Assembly (NCBI GenBank): GCA_016713875.1
Contig: JADJOI010000003.1
Span: 1-64,000 of the forward strand
Direction: 5' to 3'
Origin: Flavobacteriales bacterium
GTDB taxonomy: Bacteria > Bacteroidota > Bacteroidia > Flavobacteriales_F > PHOS-HE28
Length of the DNA: 64,000 bases
Position 1 is the first letter of the stretch. Each line of letters starts with the position of its first letter. The notes under the pieces were generated by a model that saw nothing but the letters and a program-made list of their open reading frames with translations, was not told the origin of the DNA and did not search any database. Position numbers and translations under genes: made by a program. This document shows positions 27,766 through 34,849 of this stretch, in pieces.

Positions 27766-28506
27766 ATGAAACACCTGCTACTCACTTCCGCCCTGGCCTG
27801 CGCCACGGCACTGAACGCCCAGACCACGGCTCTTGATTTCACCGCCAACGATTGCGACGGCATGAGCCATACGCTTTTCGCCGACCTCGACGCGGGCTAC
27901 ACCGTGGTCCTGGAACTGGTGATGATGGGTTGCCAGCCCTGCGTGGATGCTGCTCACAGCATTACCGACAACGTGCTACCCAATGTGAGCGACCCGACCA
28001 TGGTGAAATACTACAGCGTGGGCTTTACGAACTCGATCACGTGCGCGCAGATGAACGATTGGAAGACCACGAACGGTTTTACCAATACCGTGTTCGCTGG
28101 CATGAGCGCGCAGACCACGTACTACGGCGGCATGGGCATGCCCACCATCGCCATTCTTGGCGGTGGTTCCGACCATACTGTTTGCCTTTCCCAGCTTGGA
28201 CATAGCGACAGCGACAACCCGGCCATCATCGCTGCCATCAACACCTGCCTCGCAGGTGCGAGTGGTTTGAACGAGGTCGCGGCGCAACAAGTGGGTGTAA
28301 GTCCCAACCCAGCCACCGATGTGCTGACTATCGCTGGAACCAACTGGACCAAAGCACGCGTAACGGATATCCAAGGCCGTGAGGTGTTGAACGTTCAACT
28401 CATTGGCGGCAAGCTGGATGTTGCTGCTCTGTTGGCCGGTGCCTATGTGCTGCAACTGACCGATGCGAGCGGCGCCACCGGCATGGCACGTTTCGAGAAA
28501 CGTTGA
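27766..28506 (+). CDS. Secreted thioredoxin-like protein with T9SS domain
   Basis: 246 residues. Signal MKHLLLTSALACATALNA, then a thioredoxin-like domain with MMGCQPCVDAA (C-x-x-C active site) and MGMPTIAILG (cis-Pro loop). The C-terminal sorting domain VSPNPATDVLTIAG ... LLAGAYVLQLTD follows. Probable extracellular redox or copper-handling protein. Lies 64 bp after the multicopper oxidase and before a strong terminator, so the two probably share a transcript. Start at 27766 chosen because it gives a signal peptide. Confidence 0.82.
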   Translation: MKHLLLTSALACATALNAQTTALDFTANDCDGMSHTLFADLDAGYTVVLELVMMGCQPCVDAAHSITDNVLPNVSDPTMVKYYSVGFTNSITCAQMNDWKTTNGFTNTVFAGMSAQTTYYGGMGMPTIAILGGGSDHTVCLSQLGHSDSDNPAIIAAINTCLAGASGLNEVAAQQVGVSPNPATDVLTIAGTNWTKARVTDIQGREVLNVQLIGGKLDVAALLAGAYVLQLTDASGATGMARFEKR

Positions 28507-28516
28507 ACAACGGGTG

Positions 28517-28549
28517 ACGGGGGGGGCTGCATTCGCGTAGCCCCCCCTT
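28517..28549 (+). terminator. Rho-independent terminator
   Basis: GGGGGGGCT and AGCCCCCCC form a 9-bp GC stem around GCATTCGCGT, followed by TTCTTCG. It sits 11 bp after the thioredoxin-like gene. Confidence 0.75.
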
Positions 28550-28569
28550 CTTCGCAAAACAGAACACAG

Positions 28570-29280
28570 ATGATGTGCAGACCGGATCTTCCTTTCCGCA
28601 TGACAGCCGCCGCCACACTGCTGGCCACATGCATCCTTGATACTGTGGCGCAGGCCCCGACCTACAACATCGTGCCCAACGACACCATGGTTGGGGTTGC
28701 CCTGTTCAACGACGGACAGAACTTCACCATACTTCAACAGAACACCTCGGGCAACTCGCTTCAATTGGCGTGGGTACCGGTGTTAGTGGACATGCCCATT
28801 GGCTGGCAGTATTGGATGTGCGACTTCGGCCACTGTTACATCGACATCCCCGCCGCTGGTGGCACCATGGATCCGGTGATCCCGGACGACGCGGCCTTGA
28901 TGAGTTTGCACGTTGCGCCAGGCACCGTTTCCGGTGAAGGGGTCGTACGGGCCTACGTGTACGATGTCAACTACCCCGCGCAAGGCGATACGCTCACTTG
29001 GTTGGTAGCCACCGTAGGTCAAGTTGGCATTGCTGAACTGGGATTGACGCGACTTTCCGTTTTCCCGAACCCGGCCACGGGCCACGAAGTCTTTATCACG
29101 ACCAAGGAAGGCAGCATGGAGCGTGTGCGCCTCTTCGACGGTGCTGGGCGCATGGTACATGATGAAGTAGCCCACGGCGCACAGGTGCGTCTCTCCACCG
29201 CGCAATTCACCAAGGGGATGTACTCCGTAGTAGTCACGATGCGCGGTATGCGCACCCATACCCGGTTGGTGATCGAATGA
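28570..29280 (+). CDS. Secreted T9SS-sorted protein of unknown function
   Basis: 236 residues. Signal MTAAATLLATCILDTVAQA, a beta-rich domain (VALFNDGQNFTILQQNTSGN, GWQYWMCDFGHCYID) and a sorting domain with SVFPNPATGHEVFI, VRLFDGAGRMVHDE and GMYSVVVTMRG. A similar N-terminal layout is seen in small secreted Bacteroidota proteins that accompany copper genes, but no family is recognised. Follows the terminator, so it probably has its own promoter. Confidence 0.72.
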   Translation: MMCRPDLPFRMTAAATLLATCILDTVAQAPTYNIVPNDTMVGVALFNDGQNFTILQQNTSGNSLQLAWVPVLVDMPIGWQYWMCDFGHCYIDIPAAGGTMDPVIPDDAALMSLHVAPGTVSGEGVVRAYVYDVNYPAQGDTLTWLVATVGQVGIAELGLTRLSVFPNPATGHEVFITTKEGSMERVRLFDGAGRMVHDEVAHGAQVRLSTAQFTKGMYSVVVTMRGMRTHTRLVIE

Positions 29281-29344
29281 ACGGGGCATGCACCGCCCGC
29301 GGCGGGATACCCATGAACTCAACAACAACAACCGACCAAAACAC

Positions 29345-29737
29345 ATGAAGTACCTCCTCGCGCTCGCCGCATTCGCCGGCTGCTTGGCAACAGCGAATGC
29401 ACAATGCACTGGCCACGGCAATGCCTCAATGGCCGATGGCAAACACGAATGCACGGCGGCCTGCACCACGGAAGCCCACGCGTACGCCCACGGCGAGAAG
29501 AACCACACCTGCACCGAGGCGTGCAAGACCGCCATGGCTGCTGACGGCAAAGGTGCTGCCTGCTGCGCCGGTAAGAAGGACGCGAAAGCCTGCGTGCCGG
29601 GCAAAGGGAAGGCCGATGCCCAAGCCGAGGCCGTGAAGGAACACGCTTGCACCGCCGACTGCAAGGACGGCAAACACACCTACGCCTGCGGCGAGAAGGG
29701 GCACGAGTGCAGCACCGCATGCACGCACGAACACTGA
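29345..29737 (+). CDS. Secreted Cys/His-rich protein, putative metal binder
   Basis: 130 residues. Signal MKYLLALAAFAGCLATANA, then at least four repeats of a C-T-x-x-C / C-x(7-9)-H pattern (HECTAACTTEAHAYAHGEKN, HTCTEACKTAMAADGK, HACTADCKDGKHTYACGEKG, HECSTACTHEH). About 15 Cys and 10 His in a short secreted protein suggest binding of copper or another soft metal, consistent with the multicopper oxidase upstream. Metal identity is inferred only. Confidence 0.72.
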   Translation: MKYLLALAAFAGCLATANAQCTGHGNASMADGKHECTAACTTEAHAYAHGEKNHTCTEACKTAMAADGKGAACCAGKKDAKACVPGKGKADAQAEAVKEHACTADCKDGKHTYACGEKGHECSTACTHEH

Positions 29738-29753
29738 GCGTTCGATCAACAGC

Positions 29754-29784
29754 GAAGGCCCCGCACGATGCGGGGCCTTCGCAT
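29754..29784 (+). terminator. Rho-independent terminator
   Basis: GAAGGCCCCGC and GCGGGGCCTTC form an 11-bp perfect stem around ACGAT, followed by GCATTTC, directly after the Cys/His-rich gene. Confidence 0.85.
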
Positions 29785-29807
29785 TTCAAACTCTCCCCAT
29801 GTCCATC

Positions 29808-30527
29808 ATGAAACACATTCATTTCCGCGCCCTTCTCTGTTCAATAATGGTCGCGCTCCTTACAGGTTGTGCGCCCGCACAAACCCGAACTTCCGTTGTG
29901 CGGATCACCGGTGCCATGCGCAACACCATGTTCAATGGCCAACTCGCCGGGCTCATCGCCATCGACAGCATCGCCAAGCCGGGTACCTACGGGCTCGGCC
30001 CGCTGGAATACCTGCGTGGGGAGTTGTTGGTGATCGATGGTCACTGCTACGTGGCAACTGCGACAAGCGACAGCACGATGATGGTTACGGAACAGCGGGA
30101 TGTGAGCGCGCCATTCTTCGTCCATCAGCGGGTGAACACATGGACGCTAGTTGCGCTACCCGACAGCGTCATTGATCTTGCCACGCTCGATGCCTTTCTC
30201 ACCACTGCTTACGGTATGCTCGGGGCTCCGTTCGCATTCAAGCTCACCGGAACCTTCACGGACGTGGATGCCCACATTGTTGACGTACCGCCGGGCACCG
30301 AGGTTCACGGGCCGGATGATGCGCATCGCGGGAACAAGAGCTACCACTTATCAGGGGCGGTGGTGGAAGCGGTCGGCTTCTTCTCCACGCGCCACAAGGC
30401 CGTGTTCACGCATCACGATACCAACATCCACGTGCATGCGATCACTGTCGACCGCAAGTGGATGGGGCATGTGGAGGAGTTGCGGTTCGAGCCACGTGCT
30501 GTTCAACTGAACGTTGCGGGGAACTAG
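29808..30527 (+). CDS. Acetolactate decarboxylase-like lipoprotein
   Basis: Signal MKHIHFRALLCSIMVALLTG with a lipobox Cys (L-T-G-C), then a domain matching alpha-acetolactate decarboxylase: LRGELLVIDGHCYVATATSD, GTFTDVDAHIVDVP and the zinc motif region NIHVHAITVDRKWMGHVEEL, with H-x-H ... H spacing as in AlsD. Unusual for this enzyme to be an exported lipoprotein, so the substrate may differ. The stop at 30525-30527 is only 8 bp before the next icmF tail begins. Confidence 0.75.
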   Translation: MKHIHFRALLCSIMVALLTGCAPAQTRTSVVRITGAMRNTMFNGQLAGLIAIDSIAKPGTYGLGPLEYLRGELLVIDGHCYVATATSDSTMMVTEQRDVSAPFFVHQRVNTWTLVALPDSVIDLATLDAFLTTAYGMLGAPFAFKLTGTFTDVDAHIVDVPPGTEVHGPDDAHRGNKSYHLSGAVVEAVGFFSTRHKAVFTHHDTNIHVHAITVDRKWMGHVEELRFEPRAVQLNVAGN

Positions 30528-30535
30528 CCAGCAGC

Positions 30536-31235
30536 TACCACATCCAGACCAGGCGGCCGCAGTTTGCACGCGCAGGAGATCGACTTCAACGACATCCGGA
30601 CAACACTCCAGGCGCTGTACGCCATCTACGACAACTGCAACAGCCTGCACACCAACGCCTACGACGAGGCCATCACCACGCCCACCGAGGAAAGCGTGCG
30701 CCGCGCCATGGCCATCCAGCTCATCATCAACAAGGAGCTCGGCCTGGCCAAGAACGAGAACCCGCTGCAAGGCTCCTTCATCATCGAAGAGCTCACCGAC
30801 CTGGTGGAAGAAGCCGTGCTCACCGAGTTCGACCGCATCACCGAACGCGGCGGCGTGCTCGGCGCCATGGAGACCATGTACCAGCGCAGCCGCATCCAGG
30901 AGGAAAGCCTCTACTACGAAACCCTCAAGCACACCGGCGAATACCCGATCATCGGCGTGAACACCTTCCTCAGCAGCAAGGGCTCACCGACGATCCTGCC
31001 CAAGGAGGTGATCCGCGCCACCGAGGAGGAGAAGGAGACGCAGATCGCCACGGTGGAGAACCTGCGCGCGGCCTACAGCGCGGAAGCGGCGAAGGCGATC
31101 AAGGACCTGCAGCAGGCCGCGATCCGGAATGAGAATATGTTCGAGGTGCTGATGGAGGCGACGAAGTACTGTTCGCTGGGGCAGCTCACTGCGGCGATGT
31201 TCGAGGTGGGGGGGCAGTATCGAAGGAACATGTGA
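30536..31235 (+). repeat. icmF 3'-end copy B (700 bp)
   Basis: Matches icmF 15075-15773, starting at TACCACATCCAGACC. A one-base insertion near the start (AGGCGG for AGCGG) shifts the frame before SLHAQEIDFNDI. Codons are GC-ending throughout, like the 5' part of icmF, and the protein carries NLRAAYSAEA and FEVLMEATKY instead of the NLKQAY/FAVLM of the full gene and tail A. It therefore may be the displaced native tail. The stop overlaps the next start (TGATG). Confidence 0.92.
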
Positions 31236-31438
31236 TGATCATCAGAAGGATCGCATGGATCGCGTTCTGCACCTGCGGTGCGCTTCTTCTGCTGTTGGAG
31301 TGCCTGGATCCCGTTGTGTCGTCCGACCCCGATTTCGGGTTCATCCTCATTTCCGGTGTCAGCGCCATGCTCCTTGGAGCCATTTCCGGGGCCTATTTGC
31401 TTTTGGGTTATCTGGTCCGATGGGCCAACAAGGGTTGA
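31235..31438 (+). CDS. Small two-TM membrane protein
   Basis: 67 residues with two hydrophobic helices (RIAWIAFCTCGALLLLLECL and GVSAMLLGAISGAYLLLGYL) joined by an acidic loop. The ATG overlaps the tail B stop, so it would be translated by coupling to the tail. No family recognised. A small membrane toxin or immunity protein is possible but unsupported. Confidence 0.5.
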   Translation: MIIRRIAWIAFCTCGALLLLLECLDPVVSSDPDFGFILISGVSAMLLGAISGAYLLLGYLVRWANKG

Positions 31439-31456
31439 GCAACACATGAGCAGCAG

Positions 31457-31555
31457 GAATATGTTGGTGCTGATGGGGGCGAGGAAGTATTGATCGCTTG
31501 GACAGCTCACAGCAGCGATGTTCGAGGTGGGGGGCAGTACAGGAGGAACATGTAA
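31457..31555 (+). repeat. icmF 3'-end copy C (about 100 bp, degenerate)
   Basis: Covers only the last ~33 codons of icmF: AATATGTT, GGTGCTGATGG, GCGAGGAAGTATTG and GATGTTCGAGGTGGGGG are recognisable, ending CAGGAGGAACATGTAA. It has a lost codon and frame changes. Closest to the EVLM class (tails B and D). Confidence 0.8.
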
Positions 31556-31585
31556 GGCCCGGCGGGGCGTGTTACCTTTGGTTCA

Positions 31586-31891
31586 ATGCCCAAGCTGTAC
31601 GAATACTTCGGACTCATCTTCCTGTTCTACAGCGACGACCATGACCCCATGCACCTACACGTGCAGCATGGCGATCACGAAGGCATCATCATGCTCATCA
31701 TCGTGGAAGGCAAGTTGGTGGAATTGCGCTGGCGGGCCAAGCGAGGCGCTGATATGCTGAATGAGAAGGAACAGCGTGAGGCAGAGACCTTCGTACGGGC
31801 CATGAAGGACGACATCGTCGCAAAGTGGACCGCCTTCTATGTCGAACACAAGCGCATCAAGCCCGAGCGCATCACCCGCCGCATCAAATGA
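31586..31891 (+). CDS. DUF4160 protein
   Basis: 101 residues. YEYFGLIFLFYSDDHDPMHL followed by HVQHGDHEGIIMLI and LVELRWRAKRG matches DUF4160 (the D-H-x-P-x-H-x-H core). Usually paired with DUF2442, as here, where the two overlap by ATGA. The pair is common in mobile contexts and is suspected to be a toxin-antitoxin-like module. Starts 30 bp after tail C. Confidence 0.82.
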   Translation: MPKLYEYFGLIFLFYSDDHDPMHLHVQHGDHEGIIMLIIVEGKLVELRWRAKRGADMLNEKEQREAETFVRAMKDDIVAKWTAFYVEHKRIKPERITRRIK

Positions 31892-32220
31892 CCATCCCCG
31901 AGGACATCCGCATCAAGAAAGCCACCTACGTGGGTGACTACACCATCCGCATCACCTTCACCGATGGACACGTGAGCGAGATCGACTTCCATCCCTTCTT
32001 GAGCGCAGCGGGCCAGAACCCCATGAACAGCCAGTACCTGGATGTGCTGCGCTTCCGGCAGTTCAAGCTCCACCGCAACGTGGATGTGTACTGGGACGAC
32101 TGGGAGATGTGCTTCCGCTTTGAAACGCTCTATACGGGGAAGCTCCCCAAGATGCCCAAACCCCTTGCCCGGCCTGTAAGGCGCAGCAGCCACACGCGAG
32201 CAACAGCATCGAAGGCATGA
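31888..32220 (+). CDS. DUF2442 protein
   Basis: 110 residues. IRIKKATYVGDYTIRITFTD then SEIDFHPFL and WDDWEMCFRFETLY match DUF2442. ATG overlaps the DUF4160 stop. The C-terminal ~20 residues (basic, Ser/Thr/Ala-rich) look like read-through into foreign sequence just before the next icmF tail, so the native end may have been replaced. Confidence 0.8.
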   Translation: MTIPEDIRIKKATYVGDYTIRITFTDGHVSEIDFHPFLSAAGQNPMNSQYLDVLRFRQFKLHRNVDVYWDDWEMCFRFETLYTGKLPKMPKPLARPVRRSSHTRATASKA

Positions 32221-32237
32221 TGGGTCAGGAAACCAGC

Positions 32238-32561
32238 GGCGTCAACACCTTCCTCAGCAGCGCGCCGTCGCCGAAGTCCGGCCGGACGGCGGACGTAGGT
32301 GACAAGGGCTCACCAACGATCCTACCGAAAGAGGTGATCCGAGCCACCGAGGAGGAGAAGGAAGCGCAGATCGCGACGGTGGAGAACCTGCGCGCAGCCT
32401 ACAGAGCGGAAGCGGCGAAGGCGATCAAGGATCTGCAGCAGGCCGCCATTCGCAACGAGAATATGTTCGAGGTGCTCATGGAGGCGACGAAGTATTGCAG
32501 CCCTGGACAGCTCACTGCGGCGATGTTCGAGGTGGGGGGGCAGTATCGGAGGAATATGTAG
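32238..32561 (+). repeat. icmF 3'-end copy D (324 bp)
   Basis: Matches icmF 15492-15773 from the V-N-T-F-L-S-S block to the stop. It carries NLRAAYRAEA and FEVLMEATKY, so belongs to the same class as tail B. It is 42 bp longer because of an in-frame insert at 32262-32303. An open frame starts at 32217 (M-M-G-Q-E-T-S-G) by overlap with the DUF2442 stop, but a functional mutase is impossible. Confidence 0.9.
32262..32303. repeat. 42-bp palindromic insert inside icmF tail D
   Basis: Contains GTCCGGCCGGAC, a perfect 12-bp palindrome, flanked by CGCCGTC and GACGGCG. Its length is a multiple of three and it encodes A-P-S-P-K-S-G-R-T-A-D-V-G-D between L-S-S and K-G-S-P of the IcmF sequence. None of the other four copies has it. 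Confidence 0.75.
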
Positions 32562-32577
32562 GGTGTTTGGGCGTTCC

Positions 32578-32596
32578 GGCGCTCAAATGCAGCGCC
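32578..32596. terminator. Hairpin after icmF tail D
   Basis: GGCGCT and AGCGCC form a 6-bp stem around CAAATGC, 17 bp after the tail D stop. Weak terminator candidate without a T-run. Confidence 0.35.
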
Positions 32597-32606
32597 GTCA
32601 GGCCAT

Positions 32607-32718
32607 CCGCTTTAGCCGGACTTGTCGCGGCCAGCGGTCGCGGCGCTGCGGTGGCTTCCTTCGGTCGCCTCCTCGCTGCACGCGTCCGCGAGCCCGCTCC
32701 TGCGCCGGGCTGCCGCTG
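32607..32718 (+). repeat. GC-rich tail-associated repeat, copy 3
   Basis: Starts CCGCTTTAGCCGGAC, contains GCTGCGGTGGCTTCCTTCGG and TCGCCTCCTCGC, ends GCCGGGCTGCCGCT. Matches 24066-24173 (reverse complement) and the core of 4799-4868 (reverse complement). It lies 46 bp after icmF tail D, in the same orientation to that tail as copy 1 has to the acs tail. Confidence 0.8.
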
Positions 32719-32818
32719 CTGTCCCTTACGCGGACCAGTTATCAACGATCGCGGAACCCATGTAAGCACCCCCTGAAACAGGTGCAGGTGAACGTAGAAA
32801 CACCTAACCTTGATCAGG

Positions 32819-33085
32819 ATGAAGAAGAGCAGATTCACCGAGACGCAGATCGTTGCGATGCTGCGCGAGCATGAGGCGGGCAAGAAGGTGGCGGACCTGT
32901 GCCGGGAGCACGGAGTAAGCCAGCCCACGTTCTACCAGTGGAAGGCCAAGTACAGCGGCCTGGACGCCAACCAGCTCAAGGAGTTCAAGGAGCTGAAGGC
33001 CAAGTATGCCCGGCTGGAGAAGATGTACACCGAGGCGCAGATGGACCGCCAAGTGCTTAAGGAGATCATCGAGGGAAAGTTGTAG
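32819..33085 (+). CDS. IS3-family transposase OrfA
   Basis: 88 residues. FTETQIVAMLREHEAGKKVA and VADLCREHGVSQPTFYQW form the HTH_Tnp_1 DNA-binding domain, followed by a leucine-zipper helix (LKEFKELKAKYARLEKM). ATG at 32819 preferred over the TTG at 32810. OrfB lies in the -1 frame directly after the stop, as in IS3 elements that use programmed -1 frameshifting. Confidence 0.9.
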   Translation: MKKSRFTETQIVAMLREHEAGKKVADLCREHGVSQPTFYQWKAKYSGLDANQLKEFKELKAKYARLEKMYTEAQMDRQVLKEIIEGKL

Positions 33086-33087
33086 GC

Positions 33088-34005
33088 CCGGACGATAAGC
33101 GAGAGATCGTACGCCGGCTGGTCGAACAGCGCCAGTACAGCGAACGCCGGGCCTGCAAGCTGTTGGACTTGAGCGCGAGCGTGTACCGCTACGTGCCCAA
33201 GGAGAAGAACGATGCGGAGGTGATCGAACACATGATGCGGGTGGCGGAGAGCGAGGCGCAGTGGGGCTTCTCGTTGATACGGATCCACATGCGCAACGAG
33301 GGCTGCAAGGCCAACAAGAAGCGTCTGCATCGGATCTACAAGGAGTGCAAGTTGCCCCAGCGCAAACGCACCAAACGCCGTGTCCCCGAGCGGGTGAAAG
33401 ACCCGATCGTGCTGCCCATCGGGCCGAACATCACCTGGAGCATGGACTTCATGCACGATGCGCTGGTCACTGGCCGCAAGTACAGGACCTTCAACGTGAT
33501 GGACGACTTCAACCGCGAAGCGCTGTGCATCGCGGTGGACACTTCACTGCCGGCCCCTCGTGTGATCCGGGAGCTCGAACAACTCATCGAGTGGCGCGGC
33601 AAGCCCGAACGCCTGCGCATGGACAACGGCCCGGAGTTCATCGCCCAGGCCATGAAAGAATGGGCGGCAACCAACGGCATCGAGTTCACCTACATCCAGC
33701 CTGGCCGGCCCATGCAGAACGGCCTGATCGAGCGCTTCAACAGGACCTACAGGACCGAGGTGCTGGATGCCTGGATCTTCGAGTCCCTCGAACAGGTCCG
33801 GCAGATGACCCAGGAGTGGATGTGGCGCTACAACCATGTGCGCCCGCACGCTTCGCTGCTCCGCCTCTCGCCCCGTGCGTTCCTGTTGAAATGTGGACAA
33901 CTCCCTGCCCACTACGCAGGCTCACGCGCGGAGTTCCCCACAGTTCAACAGGACATCCACAACACCACCACACCAAGAAGTACCTTTACAATGCACTGCG
34001 CCTAA
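33088..34005 (+). CDS. IS3-family transposase OrfB (DDE integrase core)
   Basis: Open frame begins P-D-D-K-R-E-I-V-R-R-L right after OrfA and continues to 34005; the first ATG is at 33163. The catalytic core has WSMDFMHDAL (first D), RMDNGPEFI (second D) and NGLIERFNRTYRTEVLDA (E). The HTH_21 region KRLHRIYKECKLPQRKRTKR precedes it. Expected product is an OrfAB fusion made by frameshifting. The element appears intact. Confidence 0.9.
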   Translation, partial: PDDKREIVRRLVEQRQYSERRACKLLDLSASVYRYVPKEKNDAEVIEHMMRVAESEAQWGFSLIRIHMRNEGCKANKKRLHRIYKECKLPQRKRTKRRVPERVKDPIVLPIGPNITWSMDFMHDALVTGRKYRTFNVMDDFNREALCIAVDTSLPAPRVIRELEQLIEWRGKPERLRMDNGPEFIAQAMKEWAATNGIEFTYIQPGRPMQNGLIERFNRTYRTEVLDAWIFESLEQVRQMTQEWMWRYNHVRPHASLLRLSPRAFLLKCGQLPAHYAGSRAEFPTVQQDIHNTTTPRSTFTMHCA

Positions 34006-34072
34006 AATGGGGGTGCTTACACCCACACCGACGCGCGATTTCCTTTGTAGTAGAACCAATTCCAATAGCCCA

Positions 34073-34840
34073 ATGGCTGAACTACACTGCCTGAATGTCG
34101 GTTGCGCCGACGCAAGCATTCTTAAAACGACCAGCGAGACCTTCCTGATAGACTGCTACGGTATTGATGAGCACAAGGCACTTCTCCCGTCCGACAAGAA
34201 CATCACGGGGCTATTTGTGACGCACCAGCACTCAGACCACTATGGTGGCATGAAGTTCTTGCGCGACAATGGCTACAACATTGGCTATCTCATTCATTCG
34301 CCCTATGAGCGCCGTTACGGGGATGCGAGCGTCACTCTCGACGAATGGAACGAGTTCAACGATCATGCGAAGTACTTCGAAGGCAAGGGCACCAAGGTAT
34401 ACAAGCCCTATCGGCAGGATTCATTTGAAAAGCCTTGGTGGGACCGATCAGGCTTGAAATTTTGGATGATCGGCCCAAATAGGTCGATTGCGACAAGTGA
34501 TACTCGTGAGCTTCATGATGCGTGTCTCGTTTTAACAGTTCAATCAGAGAAACGCAAGTGTGCCTTCACCGGAGATGCCTCCGACACCAACCTCAATTGG
34601 GTGGCGAGCAACACGAAACACTTCTGCGGGGACATATTGCACGCAAGCCATCATGCCAGCCTAAATGGAGCGGACCTGGACTTCATCAAGAAGGCGGATC
34701 CGAAGTACTCCGTAATCTCAACGAAGTCTGGTGTATATGAGAGCGTGCCTCATCCAACGGCGCTGAAGCGCTATGCCGACAACACGAAGGAAAAGGTGTA
34801 TCGCACCGATGTCGACGGCACTCTACGGTTCAACTTCTAG
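34073..34840 (+). CDS. Metallo-beta-lactamase-fold hydrolase (ComEC/Rec2-like)
   Basis: 255 residues. FVTHQHSDHYGGM is the H-x-H-x-D-H metal site; CAFTGDASDTNL and LHASHHASLNG give the later Asp and His ligands; TKSGVYESVPHP is near the end. Most like the stand-alone ComEC-type MBL domains found in mobile and defence contexts. Start at 34073, 51 bp after the IS right end. Codon use is AT-richer than the surroundings. Probably cotranscribed with the membrane gene 9 bp downstream. Confidence 0.82.
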   Translation: MAELHCLNVGCADASILKTTSETFLIDCYGIDEHKALLPSDKNITGLFVTHQHSDHYGGMKFLRDNGYNIGYLIHSPYERRYGDASVTLDEWNEFNDHAKYFEGKGTKVYKPYRQDSFEKPWWDRSGLKFWMIGPNRSIATSDTRELHDACLVLTVQSEKRKCAFTGDASDTNLNWVASNTKHFCGDILHASHHASLNGADLDFIKKADPKYSVISTKSGVYESVPHPTALKRYADNTKEKVYRTDVDGTLRFNF

Positions 34841-34849
34841 TCGACCGAT

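Larger units (their letters stand above)
32761..34021 (+). mobile_element. Complete IS3-family insertion sequence with 4-bp target duplication
   Basis: 1261 bp bounded by TGTAAGCACCCCC (left, 32761) and its reverse complement (right, ending 34021), with two overlapping-frame transposase genes inside. The flanking CCCA at 32757-32760 and 34022-34025 is a 4-bp target duplication, so the element moved here as a unit. It sits just beyond the last icmF tail and its GC-rich repeat, and is a later addition to the array. Confidence 0.9.

Noticed and set aside
30564..31235. Open frame of 223 codons as a stand-alone mutase small subunit
   Set aside because: The sequence is a C-terminal part of the mutase barrel, not the B12-binding small subunit.
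11594..32718. Integron or tyrosine-recombinase island explaining the tails
   Set aside because: No integrase, attC-like site or tRNA is visible next to any tail, and the tails differ in length, unlike fixed attachment cores.
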